Below, in pieces: positions 56,951 through 64,000 of a DNA stretch of 64,000 nucleotides. Source of the stretch: Paracoccus maritimus (GTDB lineage Bacteria; Pseudomonadota; Alphaproteobacteria; Rhodobacterales; Rhodobacteraceae); NCBI RefSeq assembly GCF_025195095.1, contig NZ_JANAVZ010000003.1, forward strand, positions 124,001 through 188,000, written 5' to 3'. Positions within the stretch are counted from its first letter, which is position 1; every line of letters starts with the position of its first letter. Made by a program: the position numbers and the translations under genes. Under the pieces are notes generated by a model. The model was given only the letters and a program-made list of their open reading frames with translations, did not search any database and was not told where the DNA came from.

Positions 56951-57834
56951 CAGCCCCCCAGAACCCGGTACAGCCAGCCAAGCGCGACCGCCGGGGCGTG
57001 ATCGGTGCTGTGATGGCCGAAATGCCAGCCCGCGCCGTCGGCCTGTGCACGCAGCCAGTCGCGGCGTTCGGCAAGCCGCGTCAGATAGGCCTGACGCAGC
57101 CCGGCGGCATCGCGGCTGTCATGCCGCACCCGGCCCGACAGCGACCGAAACACGACCGCGCCGGAATAGGGAAAATTCTCTTCGTCCGGGTCCAGCACCT
57201 GCATCAGGACGCCGCGCACACCCAACGCCCCCGCCCGCGCCAGCAGCGCCTGAACCCATGCGGGATCGGTCAGGAAATCCGACAGGATCACCAGCCGCCG
57301 GTTCGGGCGCAGCAGATCGGGGGTGGGCGCATCGCTGTCATCGGCCGCCGTGGCCGCCATCGCGAAGGCCTCGGCGATGCGATCGGCCTGCACGCGGCCC
57401 GCCCGTGCCGGCTGACCCAGCAAGCCGACCTTTTCACCGCCCCGCAGCAAGACCATCGCCAGCGCCAGCGCCAGCACCTGCGCCCGGTGCCCCTTGGTCG
57501 GCCTGTCCGCGCCGCCGCCATATCCCATGCCCTGCCCGGCCGAGACCCACAGTCCGATCGATTGCGCGGTCTGTGCCTCGCGGTCGCGCACGTACTGCGC
57601 GTCGGACCGGGCCGAGCGGCGCCAGTCAATGCTGCGCGCGGTATCGCCTGGATGCGCGGGACGATATTGCCAGAAATCCTCGCCCGGTCCGGCCCGGCGC
57701 AGCCCGTGCGCGCCGGGTGCGACCATCGCGGCCAGCCGTTCGGCCGACAGGATCAGACCGGGCAGATGGGCGCTGGCCGCGTCCGCGCGGGCGCGAAGTT
57801 CGGCGGGACTGAGTGCGGCGGGATTGGGCGTCAA
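56950..57834 (-). CDS. DUF58 domain protein of the MoxR operon
   Basis: A 294-residue protein whose core is the DUF58 signature: GLRRAGPGEDFWQYRPAHPGDTARSIDWRRSARSD (key part EDFWQYRPAHPGD), then a vWA-like segment with IGLWVSAGQGMGYG and NRRLVILSDFLTDPAW. DUF58 proteins pair with MoxR ATPases, which remodel vWA-type proteins. The start chosen is a TTG with GAGG six bases upstream, giving the usual N-terminus LTPNPAALSPAELRARADAAS; an upstream TTG would overlap moxR by 23 bp. It overlaps the BatA-like gene by 1 bp. Target unknown. Confidence 0.85.
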   Translation of the reverse strand: MTPNPAALSPAELRARADAASAHLPGLILSAERLAAMVAPGAHGLRRAGPGEDFWQYRPAHPGDTARSIDWRRSARSDAQYVRDREAQTAQSIGLWVSAGQGMGYGGGADRPTKGHRAQVLALALAMVLLRGGEKVGLLGQPARAGRVQADRIAEAFAMAATAADDSDAPTPDLLRPNRRLVILSDFLTDPAWVQALLARAGALGVRGVLMQVLDPDEENFPYSGAVVFRSLSGRVRHDSRDAAGLRQAYLTRLAERRDWLRAQADGAGWHFGHHSTDHAPAVALGWLYRVLGG

Positions 57835-57841
57835 GATCGCC

Positions 57842-58849
57842 TCATGCCGCCTGCTGGCTGCCAAAGCGGTCGGCCGCGACCCGGCCGATCACGTCATCGA
57901 CCGTCTCGCCCCGCGCCCGGGCGGCAAAGGACAAGGCCATGCGATGCCGCAGCACCGGCGCGGCCATCGCCTCGACATCCTCAAGGGTCGGCGCAAAGCG
58001 GCCGTTCAGCACCGCACGCGCACGGGTGACCAGCATCAGCGCCTGCGCCGCGCGCGGGCCCGGCCCCCAGACCAGCGTATCGGCAACGAAGGACGCTGCC
58101 TCATCGGCGCCGGGCCGGAAGGCGCGCACCAGATCAAGAATGGATTCAACCACCGCATCCCCGACCGGCATCTGCCGGATCAGGCGTTGCGCCGCGATCA
58201 GGCCCTCGGGGTCGAAGGCCGCGTGGGCGGCGCCTTCCTCGATCCCGGTCGTGGCCAGCAGGATGTCGCGTTCGGTATCCCGGTCGGGATAGTCCACGTC
58301 GATCTGCAGCAGGAACCGGTCCAGCTGCGCTTCGGGCAGCGGATAGGTGCCTTCCTGCTCGATCGGGTTCTGCGTTGCCAGAACATGGAACGGGCGTCCC
58401 AGGGGGCGATGCTGACCGCTGACCGTGACCTCGCGTTCCTGCATCGCCTGCAGCAGCGCGGACTGGGTTCGGGGCGAGGCGCGGTTGATCTCGTCCGCCA
58501 TCAGAAGCTGGGTGAAGACCGGCCCCTCGATGAAGCGAAAGGCGCGACTGCCGTCAGGCATCACGTCCAGCACCTCCGAGCCAAGGATATCGGCGGGCAT
58601 CAGGTCAGGCGTGAACTGGATGCGCTGGCTGTGAAGCCCCATCACGGTGGCCAGCACATCGACCAGCAGCGTCTTGCCAAGACCGGGCTGGCCGACCAGC
58701 AATGCGTGCCCCCCGGACAGGATCGACGCCAGCACCTGTTCGACGACCGCATGCTGCCCGACAAAGCGCCTCTCGACGCTGACGCGTGCGTCGGTCAGCC
58801 GTTCGGCCAGCGCCTCGACCTGCTGCACCAGAATTTCATCCGAAGCCAT
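57842..58849 (-). CDS. MoxR-family AAA+ ATPase
   Basis: A 335-residue AAA+ chaperone of the MoxR family. Walker A is LLVGQPGLGKTLLVD, Walker B is LLMADEINRASPRTQSALLQAMQE, sensor 1 is VLATQNPIEQEGTYPLPEAQLDRFLL with the DRF arginine. A C-terminal lid follows. MoxR ATPases are thought to activate or assemble partner proteins with vWA domains, here the three genes downstream. It is the promoter-proximal gene, 64 bp from the divergent DUF1285 gene, so a shared regulatory region is possible. Confidence 0.95.
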   Translation of the reverse strand: MASDEILVQQVEALAERLTDARVSVERRFVGQHAVVEQVLASILSGGHALLVGQPGLGKTLLVDVLATVMGLHSQRIQFTPDLMPADILGSEVLDVMPDGSRAFRFIEGPVFTQLLMADEINRASPRTQSALLQAMQEREVTVSGQHRPLGRPFHVLATQNPIEQEGTYPLPEAQLDRFLLQIDVDYPDRDTERDILLATTGIEEGAAHAAFDPEGLIAAQRLIRQMPVGDAVVESILDLVRAFRPGADEAASFVADTLVWGPGPRAAQALMLVTRARAVLNGRFAPTLEDVEAMAAPVLRHRMALSFAARARGETVDDVIGRVAADRFGSQQAA

Positions 58850-58913
58850 GACAATGCCCTTCCGCTGCTTTAGACCCGAGCATAGGGAAGTCAGGACGGA
58901 GCGACCATATCGA

Positions 58914-59462
58914 ATGGCCGATCACAGTGACAATAGCGTGAGTGCCGAAGGTATCGCCGAAGCCGCCAGCAAGGCTGCGAAGGATGGCGGGCTTCCGCCG
59001 GTGCATCTGTGGAACCCGCCCTTCTGCGGCGATCTGGACATGCAGATCCGTGCCGACGGGACATGGTTCTATCAGGGCACGCCGATCGGACGGCCGGCAA
59101 TGGTTCGGCTGTTCTCGACCATCCTCAAGCGCGAGGACGGGAAATATTTCCTTGTCACCCCGGTCGAGAAGGTGGGTATTCAGGTCGAGGACGCGCCCTT
59201 TGTCGCCGTCGACGCCGAGATCGGTCCAGACCGGATCACCTTCACGACCAATGTCGGCGATGAGGTTCTGGCCGACGCGGAACATCCGATCATCATTCGC
59301 GGCGACAGCGCAGAGCCGCGCCCCTATGTGCATGTGCGCGCGGGCCTCGAGGCGCTGATCGACCGCAAGACTTTCTATCGGCTGGCCGCGGCCGCCGAGG
59401 ACGACGCCGGGGGACGCGCGGGCGTGCGGTCCGAAGGCCAGTTCTTTCCGCTGGAGGTCTGA
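58914..59462 (+). CDS. DUF1285 family protein
   Basis: A 182-residue cytosolic protein of DUF1285. The conserved core is LPPVHLWNPPFCGDLDMQIRADGTWFYQGTPIGRPAMVRLFSTILKRED (parts: VHLWNPPFCGDLDM, GTWFYQGTPIGRPAMV) and YFLVTPVEKVGIQVEDAPFVAVD. No catalytic residue is known. In related genomes I recall it beside moxR, as here, so it may share control with that operon. The start MADHSDNS gives the normal N-terminus. Hydroxypyruvate isomerase-like gene follows by 8 bp. Confidence 0.85.
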   Translation: MADHSDNSVSAEGIAEAASKAAKDGGLPPVHLWNPPFCGDLDMQIRADGTWFYQGTPIGRPAMVRLFSTILKREDGKYFLVTPVEKVGIQVEDAPFVAVDAEIGPDRITFTTNVGDEVLADAEHPIIIRGDSAEPRPYVHVRAGLEALIDRKTFYRLAAAAEDDAGGRAGVRSEGQFFPLEV

Positions 59463-59470
59463 CAGCCACG

Positions 59471-60226
59471 ATGCCGCGCTTTGCCGCCAACCTGACGATG
59501 CTGTTCACGGAACTGCCGATGCAGGATCGCTTTGCGGCGGCCGCCGATGCCGGGTTCCAGGGCGTCGAGATTCTGTTTCCATATGATATCCCGGCCCGCG
59601 AGTTGTCCCGCGCCGCGATTTCGGCCGGGCTTGAGATCGTGCTGATCAACACGCCGCCACCGAACTGGGCGGGCGGCCCGCGCGGATTTGCCGCCGAACC
59701 CGGACGCGAGGACCGGTTCCGTCACGATTTCGACCGGGCGCTGCGCTTTGCCCAGGCTCTCAGGGCGCGGCACATCCATGTCATGGCGGGCGTCGCCGAG
59801 GGGCAGAAGGCACATGAGACATTCCTTGGGAACCTGCGTTGGGCCACCAAGCGCGCGCCCCATGCCAGCCTGACAATCGAACCGATCAACAGAACCGACA
59901 TGCCCGGCTATTACCTGTCGGATTTTGACCTGGCCGCCCGGATCATCACCGAGGTCGGTGCCGCCAATCTGGGCCTGCAGTTCGATGCCTATCATGCGCA
60001 CATCATCACCGGCGACGTGATCGGCACCTGGCAACGGGTCGCTTCACATGTCCGGCATGTGCAGATTGCAGGCTATCCTGGCCGGCACGAGCCGCAGGAT
60101 GGACAGATCGACTATCCGGCGTTCTTCGCGGCGCTGGACCAGTCGGGCTATCGCGGCTGGGTCAGCGCGGAATACGAACCATCCCGCCATACCGAACACG
60201 GTCTGGCATGGCTGCCGCGGGATTGA
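59471..60226 (+). CDS. Hydroxypyruvate isomerase-like TIM-barrel protein
   Basis: A 251-residue sugar-isomerase-like barrel of the hydroxypyruvate isomerase (Hyi)/OtnI family. Landmarks are RFAANLTMLFTELPMQDRFAAAADAGFQGVEILFPYD, then the catalytic Glu in TIEPINRTDMPGYYL (about residue 140) and second metal-site Glu in WVSAEYEPS, with QFDAYHAHIITGD and HVQIAGYPGRHEPQDG. The reaction may be hydroxypyruvate to tartronate semialdehyde, or 2-oxo-tetronate isomerisation as in OtnI. It is 8 bp after DUF1285. A GC-rich bulged hairpin follows its stop. Confidence 0.88.
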   Translation: MPRFAANLTMLFTELPMQDRFAAAADAGFQGVEILFPYDIPARELSRAAISAGLEIVLINTPPPNWAGGPRGFAAEPGREDRFRHDFDRALRFAQALRARHIHVMAGVAEGQKAHETFLGNLRWATKRAPHASLTIEPINRTDMPGYYLSDFDLAARIITEVGAANLGLQFDAYHAHIITGDVIGTWQRVASHVRHVQIAGYPGRHEPQDGQIDYPAFFAALDQSGYRGWVSAEYEPSRHTEHGLAWLPRD

Positions 60227-60227
60227 A

Positions 60228-60266
60228 GCCCCGACCTTGGCATACAGCGGGAACCCAAGGCGGGGC
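60228..60266 (+). terminator. Hairpin after the hydroxypyruvate isomerase-like gene
   Basis: GCCCCG(A)CCTTGG pairs with CCAAGGCGGGGC, a 12-bp stem with one bulged A, two bases after the stop codon. No T-run follows, so it may slow degradation or assist Rho rather than end transcription alone. Confidence 0.45.
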
Positions 60267-60331
60267 CAATCGTTAGGAAGTCAGCAGATTTGGTCCTTGC
60301 GGCCGGATGTTACCAACAAGGAGAATACCAC

Positions 60332-60406
60332 ATGAATTCCATAATCTATATCGTCGGCCTGATCGTCATCGTGCTGTTCATCCTTTCGTTCCTCGGACTG
60401 CGCTGA
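60332..60406 (+). CDS. 24-residue single-helix membrane miniprotein
   Basis: A 75-bp frame from ATG to TGA encoding 24 residues, almost all hydrophobic: the middle (Ile-Ile-Tyr-Ile-Val-Gly-Leu-Ile-Val-Ile-Val-Leu-Phe-Ile-Leu) spans the membrane and it ends Leu-Gly-Leu-Arg. AAGGAG lies seven to eight bases before the ATG, an excellent ribosome site. I recall near-identical tiny proteins starting MN(S/T)I(I/L)YIVGL in other alphaproteobacteria. It stands between the isomerase-like gene and glsA with no partner. It is too short for most gene finders. Role unknown; small membrane proteins often regulate larger ones. Confidence 0.8.
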   Translation: MNSIIYIVGLIVIVLFILSFLGLR

Positions 60407-60465
60407 CCGATTGTGTCGGCCGTGCGTTGCCGCGTGACTTGACGATGAAATCAGTCTAGCCAGAT

Positions 60466-60486
60466 GCCCGCGAAACGGTGGCGGGC
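60466..60486 (+). promoter_or_regulatory. Hairpin just before glsA
   Basis: GCCCGC and GCGGGC make a perfect 6-bp stem around a 9-base loop ending nine bases before the glsA start, where the ribosome site should be. It could restrain translation or be a leftover of the upstream gene's terminator. Weak evidence. Confidence 0.35.
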
Positions 60487-60494
60487 TCGGGCGG

Positions 60495-61418
60495 ATGAAC
60501 ACAGACCTTGAAGAATTTCTGACACGCCTCGATGGCGAGATCCGTGCAGAGGGCGATTGGGGCAAGCCCGCGGACTATATTCCCGAACTTGCCCGAATCG
60601 ATCCGGCGCAATTCGGCATCGCCGTGGCACTTGCGGACGGCACGATCGTCACCGCGGGCGACGCGGAACGGCGCTTCTCGATCCAGTCGATTTCAAAGGT
60701 ATTTTCGCTGGCCTGCGTTCTGGGACGCATCGGCGAACAGATCTGGACGCGCGTCGGACGAGAATCGTCCGGCGCGCGATTCGATTCCATTCTGCTGCTG
60801 GAACGTGAACAGGGCCGTCCCCGCAATCCCTTCATCAATGCGGGCGCGATCGTCACCACCGACGAGCTTCTGACCGGGCGCAGCCCCAAGGAAACCTTGT
60901 CCGAGATCGTGAACTTCGTTCGCGCCGCAGCCGACGACGACGACATCCATATCGACAAGACAGTAGCGCGATCCGAGACGGAAACCGGATGGCGCAACGC
61001 AGCCTTGGCCAACTACCTCAAGTCGTTCGGCAATCTCAAGAATCCGCCCGAATTGGCGCTTGGGACCTATATCCACCAATGCGCCATCGAGATGACCTGT
61101 GTGCAACTGGCCCGCGCAGGACGCGCCATCGCCGGACTGCCCGGCGCAACGTCAATCATCTCGCCCGCGAAGGCGCGACGGTTGAACGCGCTGATGATGC
61201 TGTGCGGCCATTACGACGGCTCCGGCGATTTCGCGTTCCGCGTCGGCCTGCCTGGCAAGTCGGGCGTTGGCGGGGGCATCCTGCTGATCGCGCCAGGCCG
61301 GGCCTCGGTCGCGATCTGGTCGCCTGGCCTGAATGCCTATGGCAACTCGAAGATGGCGACCCTGGCGGCGGAAAAGCTTGCCCAACATATGGGCTGGTCG
61401 GTTTTCGGCGGACGCTGA
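60495..61418 (+). CDS. glsA: Glutaminase A
   Basis: Hydrolyses glutamine to glutamate and ammonia, the reverse side of the glnA reaction. The 307-residue protein is a beta-lactamase-like fold: the catalytic Ser-x-x-Lys is in [15 protein letters not shown] (about residue 64), the family [16 protein letters not shown] and [47 protein letters not shown] (parts) follow. The ribosome site is poor (GGGCGG near the start). It precedes typA with its own likely promoter region. Full length for the family. Confidence 0.94.
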   Translation: MNTDLEEFLTRLDGEIRAEGDWGKPADYIPELARIDPAQFGIAVALADGTIVTAGDAERRFSIQSISKVFSLACVLGRIGEQIWTRVGRESSGARFDSILLLEREQGRPRNPFINAGAIVTTDELLTGRSPKETLSEIVNFVRAAADDDDIHIDKTVARSETETGWRNAALANYLKSFGNLKNPPELALGTYIHQCAIEMTCVQLARAGRAIAGLPGATSIISPAKARRLNALMMLCGHYDGSGDFAFRVGLPGKSGVGGGILLIAPGRASVAIWSPGLNAYGNSKMATLAAEKLAQHMGWSVFGGR

Positions 61419-61529
61419 GCCCCGGATCGCGCGCCGGCATCACGCGATGACGCAGTGACCTACGCGATTGCGTCTGGCCTTTTGGCCCGCGTTTCGCTAG
61501 GGCAGCCGCGACTTGAACGGAAGGCTTCC

Positions 61530-63350
61530 ATGGATATCCGCAACATCGCCATCATCGCCCATGTCGACCACGGCAAGACGACGCTTGTGGACCAGCTGCT
61601 GAAGCAGTCCGGTTCCTTCCGCGAAAACCAGGCCGTGGCCGAACGTGCGATGGACAGCAACGACATCGAACGGGAACGCGGCATCACCATTCTTGCCAAG
61701 GCGACCTCGGTCGAATGGAAGGGCACGCGCATCAATATCGTCGACACGCCCGGCCACGCCGATTTCGGCGGCGAGGTCGAACGCATTCTTTCGATGGTCG
61801 ATGGCGTCTGCCTGCTGGTTGATGCCGCCGAAGGTCCGATGCCGCAGACCAAGTTCGTGACCTCGAAGGCGCTGGCGCTGGGGCTGCGTCCCATCGTTGT
61901 GCTGAACAAGGTGGACAAGCCCGCCGCCGAACCAGACCACGCGCTGAACGACGTTTTCGACCTGTTCGCCAATCTTGGTGCGACTGACGATCAGCTGGAT
62001 TTTCCGCATGTCTATGCCTCGGGCATCGGTGGCTGGGCCGACGAGTCCCTGGACGGCGAGCGCAAGGACATGTCGGCGCTGTTCGACCTGATCCTGAAGC
62101 ATGTCGATCCCCCCAAGCAGATCAGCCGCGCCGACGAGCCCTTCCAGATGCTGGCGACCACGCTTGGCGCCGACAACTTCCTGGGCCGCCTGCTGACCGG
62201 CCGCGTCGAGGCCGGCACTGCCCGCGCCGGTGACACGCTGAAGGCGCTGTCGCGCGACGGCGAGCGAATCGAGCAGTTCCGCATCAACAAGATCCTGGCT
62301 TTCCGCGGCCTGACACAAACCCCCATCGACCTGGCCGAGGCCGGCGACATCGTGACCATCGCGGGCATGGCCAAGGCCACCGTCGCCGACACTCTGTGCG
62401 CCCCCGAGGTGGAAACCGCCCTGCCCTCGCAGCCCATCGATCCCCCGACCATCAGCGTCACGTTCGGCATCAACGACAGCCCCCTTGCCGGCAGGGAAGG
62501 CAAAAAGGTCCAGTCGCGCGTCATTCGTGAACGGCTGATGAAGGAAGCCGAGGTCAATGTCGCGATCAAGGTCGAAGACACGCCCGGTGGCGATGCCTTC
62601 GTCGTTTCGGGTCGCGGCGAACTGCAGATGGGTGTCCTGATCGAGAACATGCGCCGCGAAGGGTTCGAGCTGTCGATCAGCCGCCCGCGCGTCATCTTCC
62701 GCGAAGAGGACGGCGTCCGGCTGGAGCCGATCGAGGAAGCCATCATCGATGTCGATGACGAATATACCGGCGTCGTCATCGAAAAGCTGACCGGCGAACG
62801 CCGCGGCGACCTGGTCGAAATGCGTCCAGCAGGTGTCGGCAAGACCCGAATCGTGGCCCACGTGCCCTCGCGTGGGCTGATCGGCTATCAGGGCGAATTC
62901 ATGACCGACACGCGCGGCAATGGCGTGCTGAACCGCATCTTCCACAGCTGGGCCCCGCACAAGGGCTCGATCCAGGGACGCCGTCAGGGCGTGCTGATCA
63001 GCATGGAAAACGGCGTTTCGGTGTCTTATGCGCTGTGGAAGCTGGAAGATCGCGGCAAGTTCTTCATCGGCGCGCAGGAGGAACTGTACCAGGGCATGAT
63101 CATCGGTGAACACAGCCGCGACAACGACCTGGAAGTGAACCCATTGAAAGGCAAGCAGCTGACCAACGTCCGCGCCTCGGGCACGGACGAGGCCGTCCGC
63201 CTGACGCCGCCGGTCCGGCTGTCGCTGGAAGAGGCGATCGCCTACATCAACGACGATGAGTTGGTCGAGGTCACGCCGAAGAACATCCGGCTGCGCAAGC
63301 GGTATCTGGATCCGCATGAACGCAAACGGCAGTCGCGCGCAGAAGCCTGA
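61530..63350 (+). CDS. typA: Ribosome-associated GTPase TypA/BipA
   Basis: A translational GTPase acting on the 50S subunit in stress and cold, a relative of EF-G. The 606-residue chain has the G1 [20 protein letters not shown]2 [12 protein letters not shown]3 [16 protein letters not shown] and G4 [10 protein letters not shown] motifs, then domains II, III and V and the C-terminal BipA domain ([26 protein letters not shown]). AAGGCTTCC lies before the ATG. A longer reading has no ribosome site. It follows glsA by 111 bp. Confidence 0.97.
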   Translation: MDIRNIAIIAHVDHGKTTLVDQLLKQSGSFRENQAVAERAMDSNDIERERGITILAKATSVEWKGTRINIVDTPGHADFGGEVERILSMVDGVCLLVDAAEGPMPQTKFVTSKALALGLRPIVVLNKVDKPAAEPDHALNDVFDLFANLGATDDQLDFPHVYASGIGGWADESLDGERKDMSALFDLILKHVDPPKQISRADEPFQMLATTLGADNFLGRLLTGRVEAGTARAGDTLKALSRDGERIEQFRINKILAFRGLTQTPIDLAEAGDIVTIAGMAKATVADTLCAPEVETALPSQPIDPPTISVTFGINDSPLAGREGKKVQSRVIRERLMKEAEVNVAIKVEDTPGGDAFVVSGRGELQMGVLIENMRREGFELSISRPRVIFREEDGVRLEPIEEAIIDVDDEYTGVVIEKLTGERRGDLVEMRPAGVGKTRIVAHVPSRGLIGYQGEFMTDTRGNGVLNRIFHSWAPHKGSIQGRRQGVLISMENGVSVSYALWKLEDRGKFFIGAQEELYQGMIIGEHSRDNDLEVNPLKGKQLTNVRASGTDEAVRLTPPVRLSLEEAIAYINDDELVEVTPKNIRLRKRYLDPHERKRQSRAEA

Positions 63351-63383
63351 CGATCGGCCAAGCCGAATCGCCTGCGAGAGACA

Positions 63384-63437
63384 AAGACAATTCGATGCAA
63401 CTCAGCTGAGCTGGAGGCGAACCTGACGATTTGTCTT
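63384..63437 (+). terminator. Possible typA terminator: long inverted repeat
   Basis: AAGACAATTCG and CGATTTGTCTT form an 11-bp stem with one mismatch. The loop holds the palindrome CTCAGCTGAG. It begins 33 bp after the typA stop codon. No T-run follows. Only a structural inference. Confidence 0.4.
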
Positions 63438-63449
63438 GGTTCGCTTCTT

Positions 63450-63461
63450 CACAATGTTGTG
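63450..63461. promoter_or_regulatory. CACAATGTTGTG palindrome upstream of the TetR-like gene
   Basis: CACAA and TTGTG are perfect arms with TG between them, about 245 bp before the regulator. TetR-family repressors use dyads of this type near their own gene. The distance is rather long, so confidence is low. Confidence 0.35.
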
Positions 63462-63704
63462 CTAGACTGATCGTCTTAGAGGTCGGAGACGCATCGCAAT
63501 GGCCCGACAGACTGGCAGATCCCGCCACGGTTTGCCTGCAACGACATTTGCCAATGTCGTCGCGGACATGGCGGTATTTTTCCAGCGTATTGGCGCCAGA
63601 CATTTCTCCGAACCAAACTTCGTCCGACCGCTGGTGCGCACGTCAGGTCCGGCAATCGCCAGATCCGTGCCGTGGCACCCCGGACCAGCAGGAAAGGACA
63701 TCTC

Positions 63705-64000
63705 ATGTCTATGGGCATTCCATCCAAGTCCGACATTCACCACATCGCAGAACCGGTTGCGGCGATGGTAAGGCGACGCCCCGCGACAGAAACCGGCGGC
63801 CTGCACGGTCGATCCATTGCGGTGGCGCTGGACCTGCTGCAGGAATATCAGTCGGTGCGGCCGCAACTGGATGAGATCGCAGCCGAGCTGGGCAGGCCGG
63901 TATCTGAAATCAGCGAGATATTTCCCGACCCGCAGGCCGTGCTGATCGCCGCCGCCGAACAGGCGCTTGTCCGGCTGATGGACAGTTGCACCAAGGCCGT
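63705..64000 (+). CDS. TetR-like transcriptional regulator, N-terminal part (runs off the window)
   Basis: A frame starting MSMGIPSKSD that stays open to the end of the window (98 residues). Residues 40-95 look like a TetR DNA-binding head: RSIAVALDLLQEYQSVRPQLDEIAAELGRPVSEISEIFPDPQAVLIAAAEQAL (key parts: LDEIAAELGRPVSEISEIFP, with the helix-turn-helix). AAAGGA lies five to eight bases before the ATG. Gene is cut at the edge, so its ligand domain and targets are unknown. Confidence 0.72.
   Translation, partial: MSMGIPSKSDIHHIAEPVAAMVRRRPATETGGLHGRSIAVALDLLQEYQSVRPQLDEIAAELGRPVSEISEIFPDPQAVLIAAAEQALVRLMDSCTKA

Larger units (their letters stand above)
63351..63704. other. Intergenic region typA to regulator; no gene seen
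   Basis: 354 bp without a convincing frame. It holds the inverted repeat at 63384-63437, the palindrome CACAA-TG-TTGTG at 63450-63461 and AAAGGA before the regulator start. The last 250 bp show no other signal. Confidence 0.6.

Overview
The window is about 64 kb of GC-rich chromosome from an alphaproteobacterium of the Rhodobacterales, most likely Paracoccus or a close relative. The basis is the RpoHI-type heat-shock sigma factor beside an RluA-family pseudouridine synthase, DUF6476, DUF1285 and UbiK small proteins, an fds-type formate dehydrogenase, a fabZ-lpxA-lpxI-lpxB cluster and an FNR-type box in front of ompW. The genus is inferred, not proven. It reads as ordinary core chromosome. I see no intact insertion sequence, prophage, CRISPR array or plasmid function.

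Layout. 1-3.4 kb: start of an NAD-dependent formate dehydrogenase operon (fdsG-fdsB-fdsA, cut by the window edge) behind its LysR regulator, with a clear LysR-type dyad between them. 3.6-8.5 kb: an exported PliG-like protein and a two-gene RND efflux pump. 8.7-16 kb: housekeeping genes (ubiK, DUF6476, rluD-like, rpoH, an inactive-looking peptidase-like membrane protein, a TPR methyltransferase, NAD kinase, glyA). 16-27 kb: an EamA permease, then a leucine/isovalerate catabolic cluster on the minus strand (ivd, acyl-CoA synthetase, an LprI-like gene, mccB, mccA, a GST, HMG-CoA lyase, methylglutaconyl-CoA hydratase) interrupted by a divergent ompW. Together these convert isovaleryl-CoA to acetyl-CoA and acetoacetate.

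27-33.8 kb: a cobalamin phosphatase/cobD pair, a tripartite tricarboxylate transporter (tctCBA), a transglutaminase-like protein and an AGE-family epimerase. 33.8-42.2 kb: tex, a CPA1 antiporter with a cyclic-nucleotide-binding domain, thiC behind a TPP riboswitch with its own promoter and terminator, and an Old Yellow Enzyme. 42.2-46.4 kb: the glnB-glnA nitrogen module and nnrD. 46.35-47.26 kb: about 900 bp without a recognisable gene but rich in palindromes, ending at tRNA-Leu(UAG). 47.5-52 kb: a TSUP permease, a RidA protein and the lipid A genes.

52-58.9 kb: a tightly coupled MoxR / DUF58 / BatA-DUF4159 / von Willebrand-type operon, divergent from DUF1285. 59.5-64 kb: a hydroxypyruvate isomerase-like protein, a 24-residue membrane miniprotein, glutaminase, typA and the start of a TetR-like regulator.

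Most operons are packed with 1-8 bp overlaps, so translational coupling is widespread. I did not find a convincing wholly new multi-gene system. The best leads are the divergent gene pair whose two start codons share one CATG, the chaperone/vWA operon of unknown target, the palindrome-rich gene-free region, the 24-residue membrane protein and several operator-like sites.
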